This document shows, piece after piece, positions 20,988 through 29,786 of a DNA stretch of 64,000 nucleotides (the stretch's first letter is position 1; each line of letters starts with the position of its first letter). The notes beneath the pieces were generated by a model. The model ran no database searches. It saw only the letters and a list, made by a program, of their open reading frames with translations, and was not told where the DNA came from. Both the position numbers and the translations under genes were made by a program. The stretch comes from Yersinia frederiksenii ATCC 33641. GTDB lineage: Bacteria; Pseudomonadota; Gammaproteobacteria; Enterobacterales; Enterobacteriaceae. The stretch lies in NCBI RefSeq assembly GCF_000754805.1, contig NZ_KN150731.1, positions 1,444,492 through 1,508,491 of the forward strand, written 5' to 3'.

Positions 20988-22901
20988 ATGTCGTTAATTA
21001 GCATGTCCGGTGCCTGGCTGTCGTTCAGTGATGCACCTTTATTAGACAATACTGAATTACATATCGAGGCAAACGAGCGCGTTTGTCTGGTGGGTCGTAA
21101 TGGCGCGGGCAAATCCACCCTGCTGAAAATTTTGAGCAAAGAAGTTCCCTTAGATGATGGCCGCATCATTTATGAACAGGATTTGATTGTCGCGCGTCTG
21201 CAACAAGATCCACCGCGCAATGTGGCCGGTACAGTGTTTGATTTTGTGGCTGAGGGTGTGCAAGAACAGGCCGAGCATTTGAAAGCTTATCATGCCGCAT
21301 TGCACCAGGTTGAGCTTGATCCGAGTGAGAAAAACCTCAATCAACTGGCGGCATTACAGGAAATTTTGGACCATCAGGGCTTATGGCAATTAGACAGCCG
21401 TATTCAGGATGTACTGGTCCAGTTGGGCTTATCGGCAGATGCCGAGCTTTCATCGCTGTCTGGTGGTTGGTTGCGTAAAGCGGCATTAGGTCGCGCACTG
21501 GTGAGCTCACCAAAAGTGCTGTTGCTGGATGAACCGACTAACCACTTGGATATTGAAACCATTAATTGGCTGGAAGGCTTCCTGAAAGAATTTCAGGGCA
21601 GCATTGTCTTTATCTCCCATGACCGTTCCTTTATCCGCGCAATGGCCACGCGTATTGTCGATCTGGATCGCGGTAAGTTGGTGTCATGGCCGGGTAACTA
21701 CGAGCTGTATCTTGCCAGCAAAGAAGAAGCACTGCGGGTTGAAGAGCTACAAAATGCCGAGTTTGACCGCAAGTTGGCGCAAGAAGAAGTCTGGATTCGT
21801 CAAGGCATCAAAGCACGGCGCACTCGTAATGAGGGCCGTGTTCGCGCCCTGAAAGCCTTGCGAATGGAACGTTCACAGCGTCGTGAAGTGATGGGTACGG
21901 CCAAGATGCAAGTGGAAGAGACTGTGCGTTCAGGCAAAATTGTCTTTGATCTGGAAAATGTTAATTATCAGGTTGATGGCAAAGTGCTGGTGAAAGATTT
22001 CACCGCTCAAGTACAGCGTGGCGATAAAATTGCGCTGGTGGGCCCGAACGGTTGCGGTAAAACCACCTTGCTGAAACTGATGCTCGGTCAGCTTAAAGCG
22101 GACAGCGGCAAAGTGCATTGCGGTACCAAGCTGGAAGTCGCCTATTTTGACCAGCATCGTGCAGAACTTGATCCAGAACGCACGGTGATGGATAACCTGG
22201 CAGAAGGTAAGCAAGAAGTGATGGTCAATGGTCGTTCACGCCATGTACTGGGCTATCTGCAAGATTTCTTGTTCCACCCGAAACGTGCTATGACACCCGT
22301 GAAAGCCTTGTCTGGTGGTGAGCGTAACCGCTTGTTATTGGCTAAATTATTCCTTAAGCCAAGTAACTTGCTGATCCTCGATGAACCGACCAACGACCTG
22401 GATGTTGAAACTCTGGAACTGTTGGAAGAAATGGTGGATAGCTATCAGGGCACCGTCTTACTGGTGAGCCATGACCGCCAATTCGTTGATAACTCAGTGA
22501 CAGAATGCTGGATCTTTGAAGGTAATGGGCAAATCAGCAGCTTTGTGGGGGGGTATTATGATGCTCACCAACAACGTGCTGAGGCAAAACCTATTCGTCA
22601 GGTTGCAGCTAAAGCGGAAGAAACCAAAGTGACTGCACCCGTAAAAAACGCGGCAACCGCGGCCAAACGCCCCGGTAAACTGAGCTATAACCTGCAACGT
22701 GAGTTGGATCAATTGCCGCAGCAATTGGAAAAACTGGAAAATGAAATCAGTGAGTTACAGGCCCAGGTCAGTCATGCTGATTTTTTCTCCCGTCCACATG
22801 AAGAGACACAGCAGGTGTTGAAAGCCTTAGCAGATGCTGAACAGGCATTAGAGGTAGCATTTAGTCGTTGGGAAGAGCTGGAAGCTCAGAAAAACGGCTA
22901 A
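20988..22901 (+). CDS. uup: ABC-F family ATPase Uup
   Basis: Soluble ABC-F protein linked to ribosome function and to precise excision of transposons; it has no membrane domain. The 637 residues carry two nucleotide-binding domains, with Walker A GRNGAGKST near residue 36 and GPNGCGKTT near 352, signatures LSGGWLRKAALG and LSGGERNRLLLA, and Walker B LLLDEPTNHLD and LILDEPTNDLD. A C-terminal charged coiled coil (about 565-637) is typical for Uup and binds DNA in E. coli. The start at 20988 lies 5 bp after rlmL; a longer frame overlapping rlmL is not needed. Confidence 0.95.
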   Translation: MSLISMSGAWLSFSDAPLLDNTELHIEANERVCLVGRNGAGKSTLLKILSKEVPLDDGRIIYEQDLIVARLQQDPPRNVAGTVFDFVAEGVQEQAEHLKAYHAALHQVELDPSEKNLNQLAALQEILDHQGLWQLDSRIQDVLVQLGLSADAELSSLSGGWLRKAALGRALVSSPKVLLLDEPTNHLDIETINWLEGFLKEFQGSIVFISHDRSFIRAMATRIVDLDRGKLVSWPGNYELYLASKEEALRVEELQNAEFDRKLAQEEVWIRQGIKARRTRNEGRVRALKALRMERSQRREVMGTAKMQVEETVRSGKIVFDLENVNYQVDGKVLVKDFTAQVQRGDKIALVGPNGCGKTTLLKLMLGQLKADSGKVHCGTKLEVAYFDQHRAELDPERTVMDNLAEGKQEVMVNGRSRHVLGYLQDFLFHPKRAMTPVKALSGGERNRLLLAKLFLKPSNLLILDEPTNDLDVETLELLEEMVDSYQGTVLLVSHDRQFVDNSVTECWIFEGNGQISSFVGGYYDAHQQRAEAKPIRQVAAKAEETKVTAPVKNAATAAKRPGKLSYNLQRELDQLPQQLEKLENEISELQAQVSHADFFSRPHEETQQVLKALADAEQALEVAFSRWEELEAQKNG

Positions 22902-22912
22902 AATATGTCATT

Positions 22913-22981
22913 GCCGTTCTGTCAGATAAGGTGATATACGATATTATGTCTATCGTTATATTAAGCCCCTGACAAAACGGC
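22913..22981. repeat. Inverted repeat in the uup-pqiA gap
   Basis: GCCGTTCTGTCAG (22913-22925) pairs with CTGACAAAACGGC (22969-22981), 12 of 13 positions, around a 43-nt AT-rich loop. It lies directly upstream of the pqiA ribosome-binding site. It could be an attenuator, a protein-binding site or the uup terminator; there is no T tract. Confidence 0.5.
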
Positions 22982-23012
22982 ACTCAGGAATACAGCCGTA
23001 AGGAATGAGATA

Positions 23013-24290
23013 TTGTGTTCTGTAATTCAGCCTGAGCACTCCGGACAGTCAGGGAATGTGATCCTGTGCCGGCAGTGTGATATGTCAGTGGTCTTACCCT
23101 CCCTGCCTTATGGCACCAAAGCGGTATGTCCGCGTTGTAAAACAACCCTGACAGCGCGGTGGGATGAGCCACGTAAGCGTCCAGTCGGTTACGCGTTTAG
23201 TGCACTGTTTATGTTATTGCTGGCGAATATGTTCCCCTTCGTCAATATGCGGGTGGCGGGGATCACCAGCGAAATAACGCTGATCCAAATACCCCAAGTG
23301 ATGGTGGCAGATGACTATGTCAGCATGGCAACCTTATTTATGGTGCTGGTGCAGCTGATTCCGGCGTTCTGCATGGTAGCCATCATTTTGCTTTGCCTGC
23401 GGGTGCGAATGCCAACTCGTTGGAAAGCATTCATCGCGAAAATATTATTCCAATTTAAAACCTGGTGCATGGTTGAGATATTCCTCGCCGGTGTACTGGT
23501 TAGTTTTGTCAAACTGATGGCCTATGGCGACATCGGTATTGGCAGCAGTTTTATCCCTTATTGTTTATTCTGTTTGCTACAGGTACGTGCTTTCCAGTGT
23601 GTTGATCGCCATTGGATGTGGCAGGATATTGCGCCCGCCCCAGCACTACCTTATCCACTCGTTGTGGGCCGTACAGGGTTGCGCCAAGGTCTACGCTCCT
23701 GTTCGTGCTGCACGGCGATTTTACCGCAATCCCAAGAGCAATGCCCGCGCTGCCATACTTATGGCTATGTCCGCCGTCGTAATAGCTTGCAGTGGACAAT
23801 GGCATTATTAATCACGTCAATACTGCTCTATATCCCAGCCAATCTGATGCCTATTATGATTACCGAAAGCTTGGGCAGTCAGATGGGATCTACCATTATG
23901 TCTGGGGTGATTTTCTTGTGGAGTGAAGGCTCCTACCCAGTAGCGTTGGTGATTTTTATTGCCAGTATTATGGTGCCATCATTGAAAATGTTGGCGATCG
24001 GTTGGTTATGTTGGGATGCAAAAGGTAAAGGCAAAACTGACACTGAACGGATGCATTTTATTTACGAAGTTGTGGAGTTTGTTGGCCGCTGGTCAATGAT
24101 TGATGTGTTTGTTATTGCAGTGCTTTCATCATTAGTCCGTATTGGGCAATTGATGAGCATCTATCCGGCGATTGGTGCGCTGCTCTTTGCGATGGTGGTG
24201 ATCCTGACAATGTTTTCTGCATTAACCTTTGATCCCCGACTAACCTGGGATCGGATAAGTGAAACAACCGAAGAAGGAGCCGCAAGGTGA
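23013..24290 (+). CDS. pqiA: Intermembrane transport protein PqiA
   Basis: Inner-membrane component of the PqiABC lipid-transport system. The 425-residue protein carries two zinc-ribbon-like cysteine clusters (CRQC..CPRC near the N-terminus and CSCC..CPRC near 230-250), each followed by a four-helix PqiA domain, giving about eight membrane helices. No ATG fits. The TTG at 23013, 8 bp after AAGGA, gives a product starting MC, as in E. coli PqiA. The stop overlaps the pqiB start by 4 bp. In E. coli the operon is induced by paraquat through SoxRS. Confidence 0.92.
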   Translation: MCSVIQPEHSGQSGNVILCRQCDMSVVLPSLPYGTKAVCPRCKTTLTARWDEPRKRPVGYAFSALFMLLLANMFPFVNMRVAGITSEITLIQIPQVMVADDYVSMATLFMVLVQLIPAFCMVAIILLCLRVRMPTRWKAFIAKILFQFKTWCMVEIFLAGVLVSFVKLMAYGDIGIGSSFIPYCLFCLLQVRAFQCVDRHWMWQDIAPAPALPYPLVVGRTGLRQGLRSCSCCTAILPQSQEQCPRCHTYGYVRRRNSLQWTMALLITSILLYIPANLMPIMITESLGSQMGSTIMSGVIFLWSEGSYPVALVIFIASIMVPSLKMLAIGWLCWDAKGKGKTDTERMHFIYEVVEFVGRWSMIDVFVIAVLSSLVRIGQLMSIYPAIGALLFAMVVILTMFSALTFDPRLTWDRISETTEEGAAR

Positions 24291-25939
24291 CGGACAATAA
24301 TCCCAGCCAGGGTGTGGCGGAAATTGAAAAAATCAAACGGTGGTCCCCAGTGTGGATCATCCCTATCGTCACCGTGCTGATTGGTGCATGGATACTGTTT
24401 TATCATTTTAGTCATCAAGGGCCAGAAGTGGTTATGACCACTTTGAATGCTGAAGGCATTGAAGCCGGTAAAACGAAAATAAAAAGCCGTAGCGTGGATG
24501 TTGGCATTGTTGAGCAAGTCACTCTGAGTGAAGACCTCAACCATGTTATCGTGCAAGCTCGCTTGAATTCTGGCATGAAGAATTTACTGCATAGCGACAC
24601 GGTTTTCTGGGTGGTCAAACCCCAGATAGGTCGCGAAGGTGTTTCCGGTTTAGGGACACTGCTTTCTGGGGCTTATATTGAACTGCAACCCGGCGGCAAA
24701 GGTAAGGCATTAGATACATTCACCTTGCTCGACTCCCCGCCGCTGGCGGCACCTGATGCCAAAGGGGTGCGCATCATACTCGATAGCGAACGAGCAGGGC
24801 AGTTGAATGCCGGGGATCCGGTTCTGTTCCGTGGTTATCGCGTTGGTTCAGTGGAGACCAGCACTTTCGACGCTAAATTACGTCTGATGCGTTATCAACT
24901 CTTTATTGGCGCACCTTATGACAGTCTGGTGACGACCAATGTCCGTTTCTGGAAAGACAGTGGTGTGGCGGTTGACCTCTCCTCGCAAGGGATGCGGGTG
25001 GAAATGGCCTCTTTGGCGACGTTGTTCAGTGGTGGCGTGAGCTTCGATGTTCCAGATGGCCTGGATCTGGGTCAGCCAATCACGCAAGAGAAGCCCGAAT
25101 TTAAACTGTTTGATGACCGCAGTAGCATTCAAAATTCACTGTACACTGAACATGAAGATTTCTTGTTGTTTTTCTCTGATTCTGTTCGTGGCTTGCAGGC
25201 GGGCGCGCCAGTTGAGTTCCGTGGGATCCGCGTGGGGACTGTCGGTGAAGTACCTTTCTTTGCCATGGGTATGAAACAGCGTGTTGATAATGACTTCCGT
25301 ATCCCAGTGCTTATTCGTATTGAGCCAGGTCGTTTCCGTAATGATTTAGGCCCGGATGCGAACTTTGAACAAACACTGAAACAGGCCAAAGAGCGCGGTC
25401 TGCGAGCATCCTTGAAATCAGGAAACCTATTGACCGGTGCACTGTTTGTCGATTTGGATTTCTATCCCGATGCCAAACCGTGGAAAGGGCCGCTGGAAGT
25501 CGTGGGTTATCCATTGTTGCCGACCGTCAGTGGTGGTTTAGCGCAAATTCAGCAGAAACTGACACAAACGCTGGATAAGATTAATCATCTGCCGCTAGAG
25601 CCAATGATTAATGAAGCGACCAAAACACTGGCCGAAAGCCAGAAAACCATGCGTGACACTCAGAAAACCTTGGAGTCACTAACCGCAATCACCTCGAGCC
25701 CGGCCATGCAGAGCTTGCCGAAAGATCTGCAAAAAACGTTGGATGAGCTCAATCGCAGCATGAAAGGCTTCCAGCCAGGATCACCGGCATACAATAAAAT
25801 GGTGGGTGATATGCAGCGGCTAGACCAGGTCTTGCGCGAATTACAACCAGTATTGCGCACGTTGAATGAGAAGAGTAACGCGCTGGTATTTGAAGCGGCA
25901 GGAAGTCAGGACCCTCAGCCTAAGAAGGCCAAAAAATGA
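24287..25939 (+). CDS. pqiB: Intermembrane transport protein PqiB (three MCE domains)
   Basis: Forms a periplasm-spanning hexameric MCE syringe that shuttles lipids between inner and outer membranes. The 550-residue protein has one N-terminal membrane helix (WVIPIVTVLIGAWILFYHF), three MCE repeats (starting near residues 45, 155 and 285, with FRGYRVGSVE and FRGIRVGTVGE) and a long C-terminal coiled coil (about 410-535) that builds the tube. It starts with GTG inside a GTGA overlap with the pqiA stop and ends in an ATGA overlap with pqiC, so the three genes are translationally coupled. Confidence 0.95.
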   Translation: MTDNNPSQGVAEIEKIKRWSPVWIIPIVTVLIGAWILFYHFSHQGPEVVMTTLNAEGIEAGKTKIKSRSVDVGIVEQVTLSEDLNHVIVQARLNSGMKNLLHSDTVFWVVKPQIGREGVSGLGTLLSGAYIELQPGGKGKALDTFTLLDSPPLAAPDAKGVRIILDSERAGQLNAGDPVLFRGYRVGSVETSTFDAKLRLMRYQLFIGAPYDSLVTTNVRFWKDSGVAVDLSSQGMRVEMASLATLFSGGVSFDVPDGLDLGQPITQEKPEFKLFDDRSSIQNSLYTEHEDFLLFFSDSVRGLQAGAPVEFRGIRVGTVGEVPFFAMGMKQRVDNDFRIPVLIRIEPGRFRNDLGPDANFEQTLKQAKERGLRASLKSGNLLTGALFVDLDFYPDAKPWKGPLEVVGYPLLPTVSGGLAQIQQKLTQTLDKINHLPLEPMINEATKTLAESQKTMRDTQKTLESLTAITSSPAMQSLPKDLQKTLDELNRSMKGFQPGSPAYNKMVGDMQRLDQVLRELQPVLRTLNEKSNALVFEAAGSQDPQPKKAKK

Positions 25940-26496
25940 TGAAATGGATGGCAGTAATCGCCGCGCTGTTACTCAGCGCTTGCAGTAGCGAACCAAGCAA
26001 GACGTATTATCAGTTACCGGCCCTCAGTGCACCTGCAACGACCAGTAGCAGCGTGGCATCACGGCAGCTGTGGATTGAGCATGTTGGTGTCGCTGATTAC
26101 CTGGCTGCGGCTGGTGTGGTGTATCAGACCAATGATGTGCAGTATGTGATTGCCAGTAATAACCTGTGGGCCAGCCCATTGGACCAGCAATTGCAGCAAA
26201 CTTTGGTGACGAATCTGAGTAATGCGTTGCCGGGTTGGCTGGTATCCTCACAGCCACTGGACAGCAATCAGGATGTCCTCAACGTCACTGTAACCGGGTT
26301 CCATGGCCGCTATGATGGTCGTGCCATCATCCGCGGTGTTTGGATACTGAAACATCAGGGACAACTTATTAAGCAACCATTCGATCTTGAACTTAAACAG
26401 AGTGAAGATGGCTATGATGCTCTCATTCGTACCTTGGCAGAGGGTTGGCAGCAAGAAGCTAAGACGATTGCAGCGCAGTTGCAGCGAGTTAAATAA
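25936..26496 (+). CDS. pqiC: Outer-membrane lipoprotein PqiC (YmbA)
   Basis: Lipoprotein that docks the PqiB tube at the outer membrane. The 186-residue precursor has a lipobox LLSAC (Cys18) after a short hydrophobic signal; residue +2 is Ser, fitting outer-membrane sorting. The body is an ABC-type transport auxiliary domain (DUF330; YYQLPAL, WIEHVGVADYL, LWASPLDQQLQQTL). It overlaps pqiB by 4 bp. An inverted repeat at 26518-26562 (AACCCTCTTTCA / TGAAAGAGGGTT) follows the operon. Confidence 0.93.
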   Translation: MMKWMAVIAALLLSACSSEPSKTYYQLPALSAPATTSSSVASRQLWIEHVGVADYLAAAGVVYQTNDVQYVIASNNLWASPLDQQLQQTLVTNLSNALPGWLVSSQPLDSNQDVLNVTVTGFHGRYDGRAIIRGVWILKHQGQLIKQPFDLELKQSEDGYDALIRTLAEGWQQEAKTIAAQLQRVK

Positions 26497-26517
26497 TATT
26501 TTGTTCTAAATCAGTCT

Positions 26518-26562
26518 AACCCTCTTTCATTGGTAATAATGAATTTACTGTGAAAGAGGGTT
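26518..26562 (+). terminator. Inverted repeat ending the pqiABC operon
   Basis: A perfect 12-bp stem (AACCCTCTTTCA / TGAAAGAGGGTT) with a 21-nt loop lies 22 bp after the pqiC stop. There is no T run, so it may be a 3' stability element rather than an intrinsic terminator. Confidence 0.5.
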
Positions 26563-26764
26563 ATCAATAAATATCAATAAGTTACAACCAATCACTTCAA
26601 ATCAATTAGTTAGACAATTCAGCGGGCATAGCTCACAAATATGACATTGGCGTGAATTTTGCGCATTGCTTTTCTGTTTCCTAAGGTCTATCACTTAACT
26701 GTGACCGCACATAAAGTAGTCACTGTTTTCTTTCCACCAGACCGAAAGATGAGGGAAACGAGGC

Positions 26765-26932
26765 ATGAAGAGACAGAAAAGAGATCGCCTGGAAAGGGCG
26801 TTGTCACGTGGGTACCAAGCAGGTATTTCAGGGCGTTCAAGGGAAATTTGCCCTTACCAAGCTTTAGACGCCAGATCACATTGGTTAGGAGGTTGGCGAC
26901 AAGCCATGGAGGACAGGGCTGTGACCGCCTAA
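26765..26932 (+). CDS. rmf: Ribosome modulation factor Rmf
   Basis: Small basic protein that dimerises 70S ribosomes into inactive 100S particles in stationary phase. The 55-residue translation begins MKRQKRDRLERALSRGYQAG and contains CPYQALDARSHWLGGWRQAMEDR, the conserved Rmf core. The gene lies between the pqi operon and the fabA side of the map, as in E. coli, and is followed at once by a strong terminator. Confidence 0.96.
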   Translation: MKRQKRDRLERALSRGYQAGISGRSREICPYQALDARSHWLGGWRQAMEDRAVTA

Positions 26933-26958
26933 GCGGCTCTCTGTCAGACTAAGGGAAC

Positions 26959-26992
26959 ACCTCCGCTTTATGCGCATATCGCGGAGGTTTTT
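26959..26992 (+). terminator. Rho-independent terminator after rmf
   Basis: Stem ACCTCCGC / GCGGAGGT followed by TTTTT, 26 bp after the rmf stop. Confidence 0.85.
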
Positions 26993-26993
26993 G

Positions 26994-27228
26994 AAAGACT
27001 CTCGTACTTGCTGCCGCAGCTTTGTTGGCTGCTCTCATAAACCCGAATCATTGACTGGAGTCAACTCATCGGGATTTAATCGCTTACCGCCTGGCTGCAA
27101 CACCAATTACTTTGAGTTATCTCTTCGTACTTGCTATCGCAGCGTTGTTGGCTGCTCTCATAAACCCGAATTATTGACTGGAGTCACTCATCGGGATTTA
27201 ATCGTTTACCGCCTAGCTGTATTGAGCC
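26994..27228. repeat. Two tandem ERIC-like (IRU) elements
   Basis: Two copies of about 110-120 bp in the same orientation (about 26994-27112 and 27119-27228) share TTGTTGGCTGCTCTCATAAA, CCCGAAT.ATTGACTGGAGTC, CTCATCGGGATTTAATCG and TTACCGCCT.GCTG. This is a diverged form of the enterobacterial ERIC repeat (TTGGCTGC..., central inverted repeat, CCGCCTTGCTGC), which is abundant in Yersinia. They lie between rmf and the convergent ketoacyl synthase gene. Confidence 0.75.
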
Positions 27229-27238
27229 ATGTTCGTGC

Positions 27239-28510
27239 TTACCAGCGTTTCAGTAAAATACTCGCGTTGACCCCGCCGAAACCAAAGCCATTTGAAAGGG
27301 CATATGTCATTTCATGTGCTTGAGCTTTGCCCGCAATCACGTTAAGTCCTGAGGCCGCAGGATCCAGATTTTCCAGATTTAGTGTGGCGGGAACGATTTG
27401 ATCCCGCAATGCCAACACCGTAAAGATGGTTTCCAATCCACCAGCAGCACCGAGCAAATGGCCCGTGGCTGATTTTGTTGATGTAATGGCTAAAGTATTG
27501 CTCTCGCCAAACAGGTGTTTAATTGCATTGATCTCACCCAGATCACCCACCGGCGTTGAGGTTGCATGTGCATTCAGATGCTGAACTTGCTCCGGTTTAA
27601 TTCCTGCCTGGCGTAATGCAATTTTCATTGCACGATATGCGCCGTCGCCATCTTCCGCGCCCGAGGTCATATGATAAGCATCGGCGCTGGTGCCGTAACC
27701 GACAATCTCAGCCAATGGTTGTGCACCACGGGACAGAGCATGCTCCAGCTCTTCGATAATCAGCAGGCCAGCACCTTCGCCCATCACAAAACCATCACGG
27801 GCGCTATCGAATGGGCGAGAGGCTTTCTCTGGCGCGTCATTAGAGCCGGTTGATAATGCGCGGGCTGCAGCAAAACCGGCCAGACTGACTTTATCAATTG
27901 CGGCTTCAGCCCCGCCACACAGAGCAATATCAGCTTCATCGTTGCGGATCATGCGCACGGCATCGCCAATAGCTTGAACACCTGCCGCACAGGCAGTGAC
28001 CGGAGCACCAATTGGCCCTTTAAAATGATGCTTGATAGAAACGTGGCCCGCAGCCAGATTCACTAAGAATGAGGGAATGGTGAAAGGGGACAGACGCTTG
28101 GGCCCACGGTTATCGGTCGTGCGTACTGCATGCGCAATGGATGGGAAACCGCCAATACCGGAACCGATAATCGTTGCGGTTCGCTCTTGTTGCTCTAAAT
28201 TATCGGCTTGCCAACCTGCATGGGCAATAGCCTCATCAGCTGCAGCCATCGCAAATTCAATAAAGCGATCCATTTTCTTTTGATCTTTGGGCGCAACAGC
28301 TTTATCAGGATCAAAACCCGCCTCAGGATCTGCGGCAAGAGTTGGCACTTGTCCGCCAATTTTTGCCGGTAGATCGCCGACAATCTCATCTGGCAGAATG
28401 CGGATTCCAGATTGCCCCGCCAACAGACGTTGCCAGACAGTTTCGATACCACAGCCTAATGGGGAAACTACACCCATCCCGGTAATTACGACACGGCGCG
28501 TATTCATCAT
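27239..28510 (-). CDS. FabF-like 3-oxoacyl-ACP synthase II
   Basis: Decarboxylating thiolase-fold condensing enzyme that extends an acyl chain with malonyl-ACP. The 423-residue protein starts MMNTRRVVITGMGVVSPLG. The Cys-His-His triad is intact: Cys in VTACAAGVQA, His in NAHATSTPVGD and His in SATGHLLGAAG. The housekeeping fabF normally lies beside acpP in another locus, so this is probably an extra paralogue with its own task; I give no symbol. Its ATG overlaps the stop of the HxlR regulator gene (ATGA), so the two are translationally coupled. A second ATG one codon later is better spaced from AAGGA. Confidence 0.88.
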   Translation of the reverse strand: MMNTRRVVITGMGVVSPLGCGIETVWQRLLAGQSGIRILPDEIVGDLPAKIGGQVPTLAADPEAGFDPDKAVAPKDQKKMDRFIEFAMAAADEAIAHAGWQADNLEQQERTATIIGSGIGGFPSIAHAVRTTDNRGPKRLSPFTIPSFLVNLAAGHVSIKHHFKGPIGAPVTACAAGVQAIGDAVRMIRNDEADIALCGGAEAAIDKVSLAGFAAARALSTGSNDAPEKASRPFDSARDGFVMGEGAGLLIIEELEHALSRGAQPLAEIVGYGTSADAYHMTSGAEDGDGAYRAMKIALRQAGIKPEQVQHLNAHATSTPVGDLGEINAIKHLFGESNTLAITSTKSATGHLLGAAGGLETIFTVLALRDQIVPATLNLENLDPAASGLNVIAGKAQAHEMTYALSNGFGFGGVNASILLKRW

Positions 28511-29049
28511 TTTTCCTTTCTAGACTCAATTGAATGTAGTGGGTGTCTGGCATCGACGGCTTGTTTGTCATGCATCAGCGCCAGCCGTTTATTAATTATA
28601 TCGCTCCTGACAGAGCCTGCCGTGAGGGTGACATCTTGTGCACGGATAGGTTGTCGAGTGGCATTGTCCAGTAAGATAGGTTCCACCGGTGTACCGGTGC
28701 GGCGATCGGTGAGAATCACTGCGGGGCCATCTGGTGCAAAGTGTTGATTACCCCATTGAAATAGGGCGGCAATAACAGGGAAGAAATCCGTGCCACGCTT
28801 GGTCAATAAATACTCATAGCGAGCAGGGCGGGAGTGATAGAGCCGCTTTTCAAGGATGCCACTTTCTACCAGATATTTTAAGCGTCGGGTCAGGATAGTA
28901 GGGGAAAGCGACAAACTTTGCTGAAATTCATCGAATCGTGTTAGCCCCTGAAAAGCATCACGCAGAATCAGTATACTCCACCATTCACCTACTCGTTCAA
29001 GGGCGCGGGCAACCGGGCAGGGCATATCTTGCAGGCGAGTTCTTTGCAT
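28507..29049 (-). CDS. HxlR-family transcriptional regulator
   Basis: The 180-residue protein has an N-terminal winged helix of the HxlR/DUF24 type: CPVARALERVGEWWSILILRDA, then GLTRFDEFQQSLSLSPTILTRRLKYLVESGIL, and the wing KRLYHSRPARYEYLLT. A C-terminal extension of about 70 residues is unusual for this short family. The single Cys11 just before the helix is where several HxlR proteins sense thiol-reactive or aldehyde stress. It heads a two-gene operon with the ketoacyl synthase (4-bp overlap). A perfect palindrome lies in its promoter and may be its own operator. Confidence 0.9.
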   Translation of the reverse strand: MQRTRLQDMPCPVARALERVGEWWSILILRDAFQGLTRFDEFQQSLSLSPTILTRRLKYLVESGILEKRLYHSRPARYEYLLTKRGTDFFPVIAALFQWGNQHFAPDGPAVILTDRRTGTPVEPILLDNATRQPIRAQDVTLTAGSVRSDIINKRLALMHDKQAVDARHPLHSIESRKEK

Positions 29050-29107
29050 ACCACTCCTTGTGTATTTCCTGTGAATAGCGCTGACTACGGACTGATATTA
29101 ATTAGCG

Positions 29108-29124
29108 ACTACATTTATTGTAGT
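29108..29124 (-). promoter_or_regulatory. Palindromic operator candidate upstream of the HxlR gene
   Basis: ACTACATTTATTGTAGT is a perfect 6-5-6 palindrome about 60 bp before the regulator's start codon. On the minus strand a TAATAT -10-like box follows. Autoregulation by the HxlR protein is inferred, not shown. Confidence 0.5.
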
Positions 29125-29211
29125 TACTAAGGTTTAAAAAAAATGCCATTGGCATACTGATAACAATGCAGGGGATTTAACGGCCCCTGCATCAGGTCAC
29201 GGCTAAAGATA

Positions 29212-29730
29212 TTAGAAAGCAGCGGTGTCTTTAAACAGGCCAACTTTCAGGTCGGTGGCGGTGTAAATCACTTTACCATCGACTAATACCTCTCCATCAG
29301 CGACACCCATGATCAATTTACGCATGATCACGCGTTTAAAATGAATACGGTATGTCACTTTCTTGGCATCAGGCAGTACTTGACCTGTGAATTTAACTTC
29401 ACCGACGCCCAGTGCGCGGCCTTTGCCTTCGCCACCTAACCAGCCAAGATAGAAACCAACCAACTGCCACATGGCATCAAGGCCCAAACAGCCAGGCATT
29501 ACCGGATCACCGATGAAGTGGCAACCGAAGAACCATAGATCCGGATTAATATCCAGTTCCGCTTCCACATAACCCTTGTTATAGAGGCCGCCGTCTTCTG
29601 TCATTTTGATGACACGGTCCATCATTAACATATTGCCTGCTGGCAATGGTGGCCCACCAGCGCCAAACAGTTCGCCACGGCCAGATGCTTCAAGGTCTTC
29701 TTTTGTATAGGATTCGCGTTTATCTACCAT
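29212..29730 (-). CDS. fabA: 3-hydroxydecanoyl-ACP dehydratase/isomerase FabA
   Basis: Dehydrates 3-hydroxyacyl-ACP and isomerises trans-2- to cis-3-decenoyl-ACP, the branch point to unsaturated fatty acids. The 172 residues match E. coli FabA exactly. The active-site His is in [23 protein letters not shown] with the Asp of CLGLDAM. The true start is [13 protein letters not shown] at 29730; the frame runs 38 codons upstream through the FabR/FadR operator region and into the end of lonH, which rules the extension out. Confidence 0.97.
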   Translation of the reverse strand: MVDKRESYTKEDLEASGRGELFGAGGPPLPAGNMLMMDRVIKMTEDGGLYNKGYVEAELDINPDLWFFGCHFIGDPVMPGCLGLDAMWQLVGFYLGWLGGEGKGRALGVGEVKFTGQVLPDAKKVTYRIHFKRVIMRKLIMGVADGEVLVDGKVIYTATDLKVGLFKDTAAF

Positions 29731-29768
29731 GTTCTCAGTAAGCCTTATTTTATTGAAGTGCGCAGAAT

Positions 29769-29786
29769 AGCGTACAGCTGTACGCT
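29769..29786 (-). promoter_or_regulatory. FabR operator upstream of fabA
   Basis: AGCGTACAGCTGTACGCT is a perfect 18-bp palindrome matching the FabR site known upstream of E. coli fabA and fabB. It lies about 40 bp before the fabA start. FabR represses when unsaturated acyl-CoA/ACP is plentiful. Confidence 0.8.

Noticed and set aside
24161-24556. 131-codon minus-strand ORF over the pqiA-pqiB junction
   Set aside because: Antisense to coupled conserved genes, with no recognisable domain.
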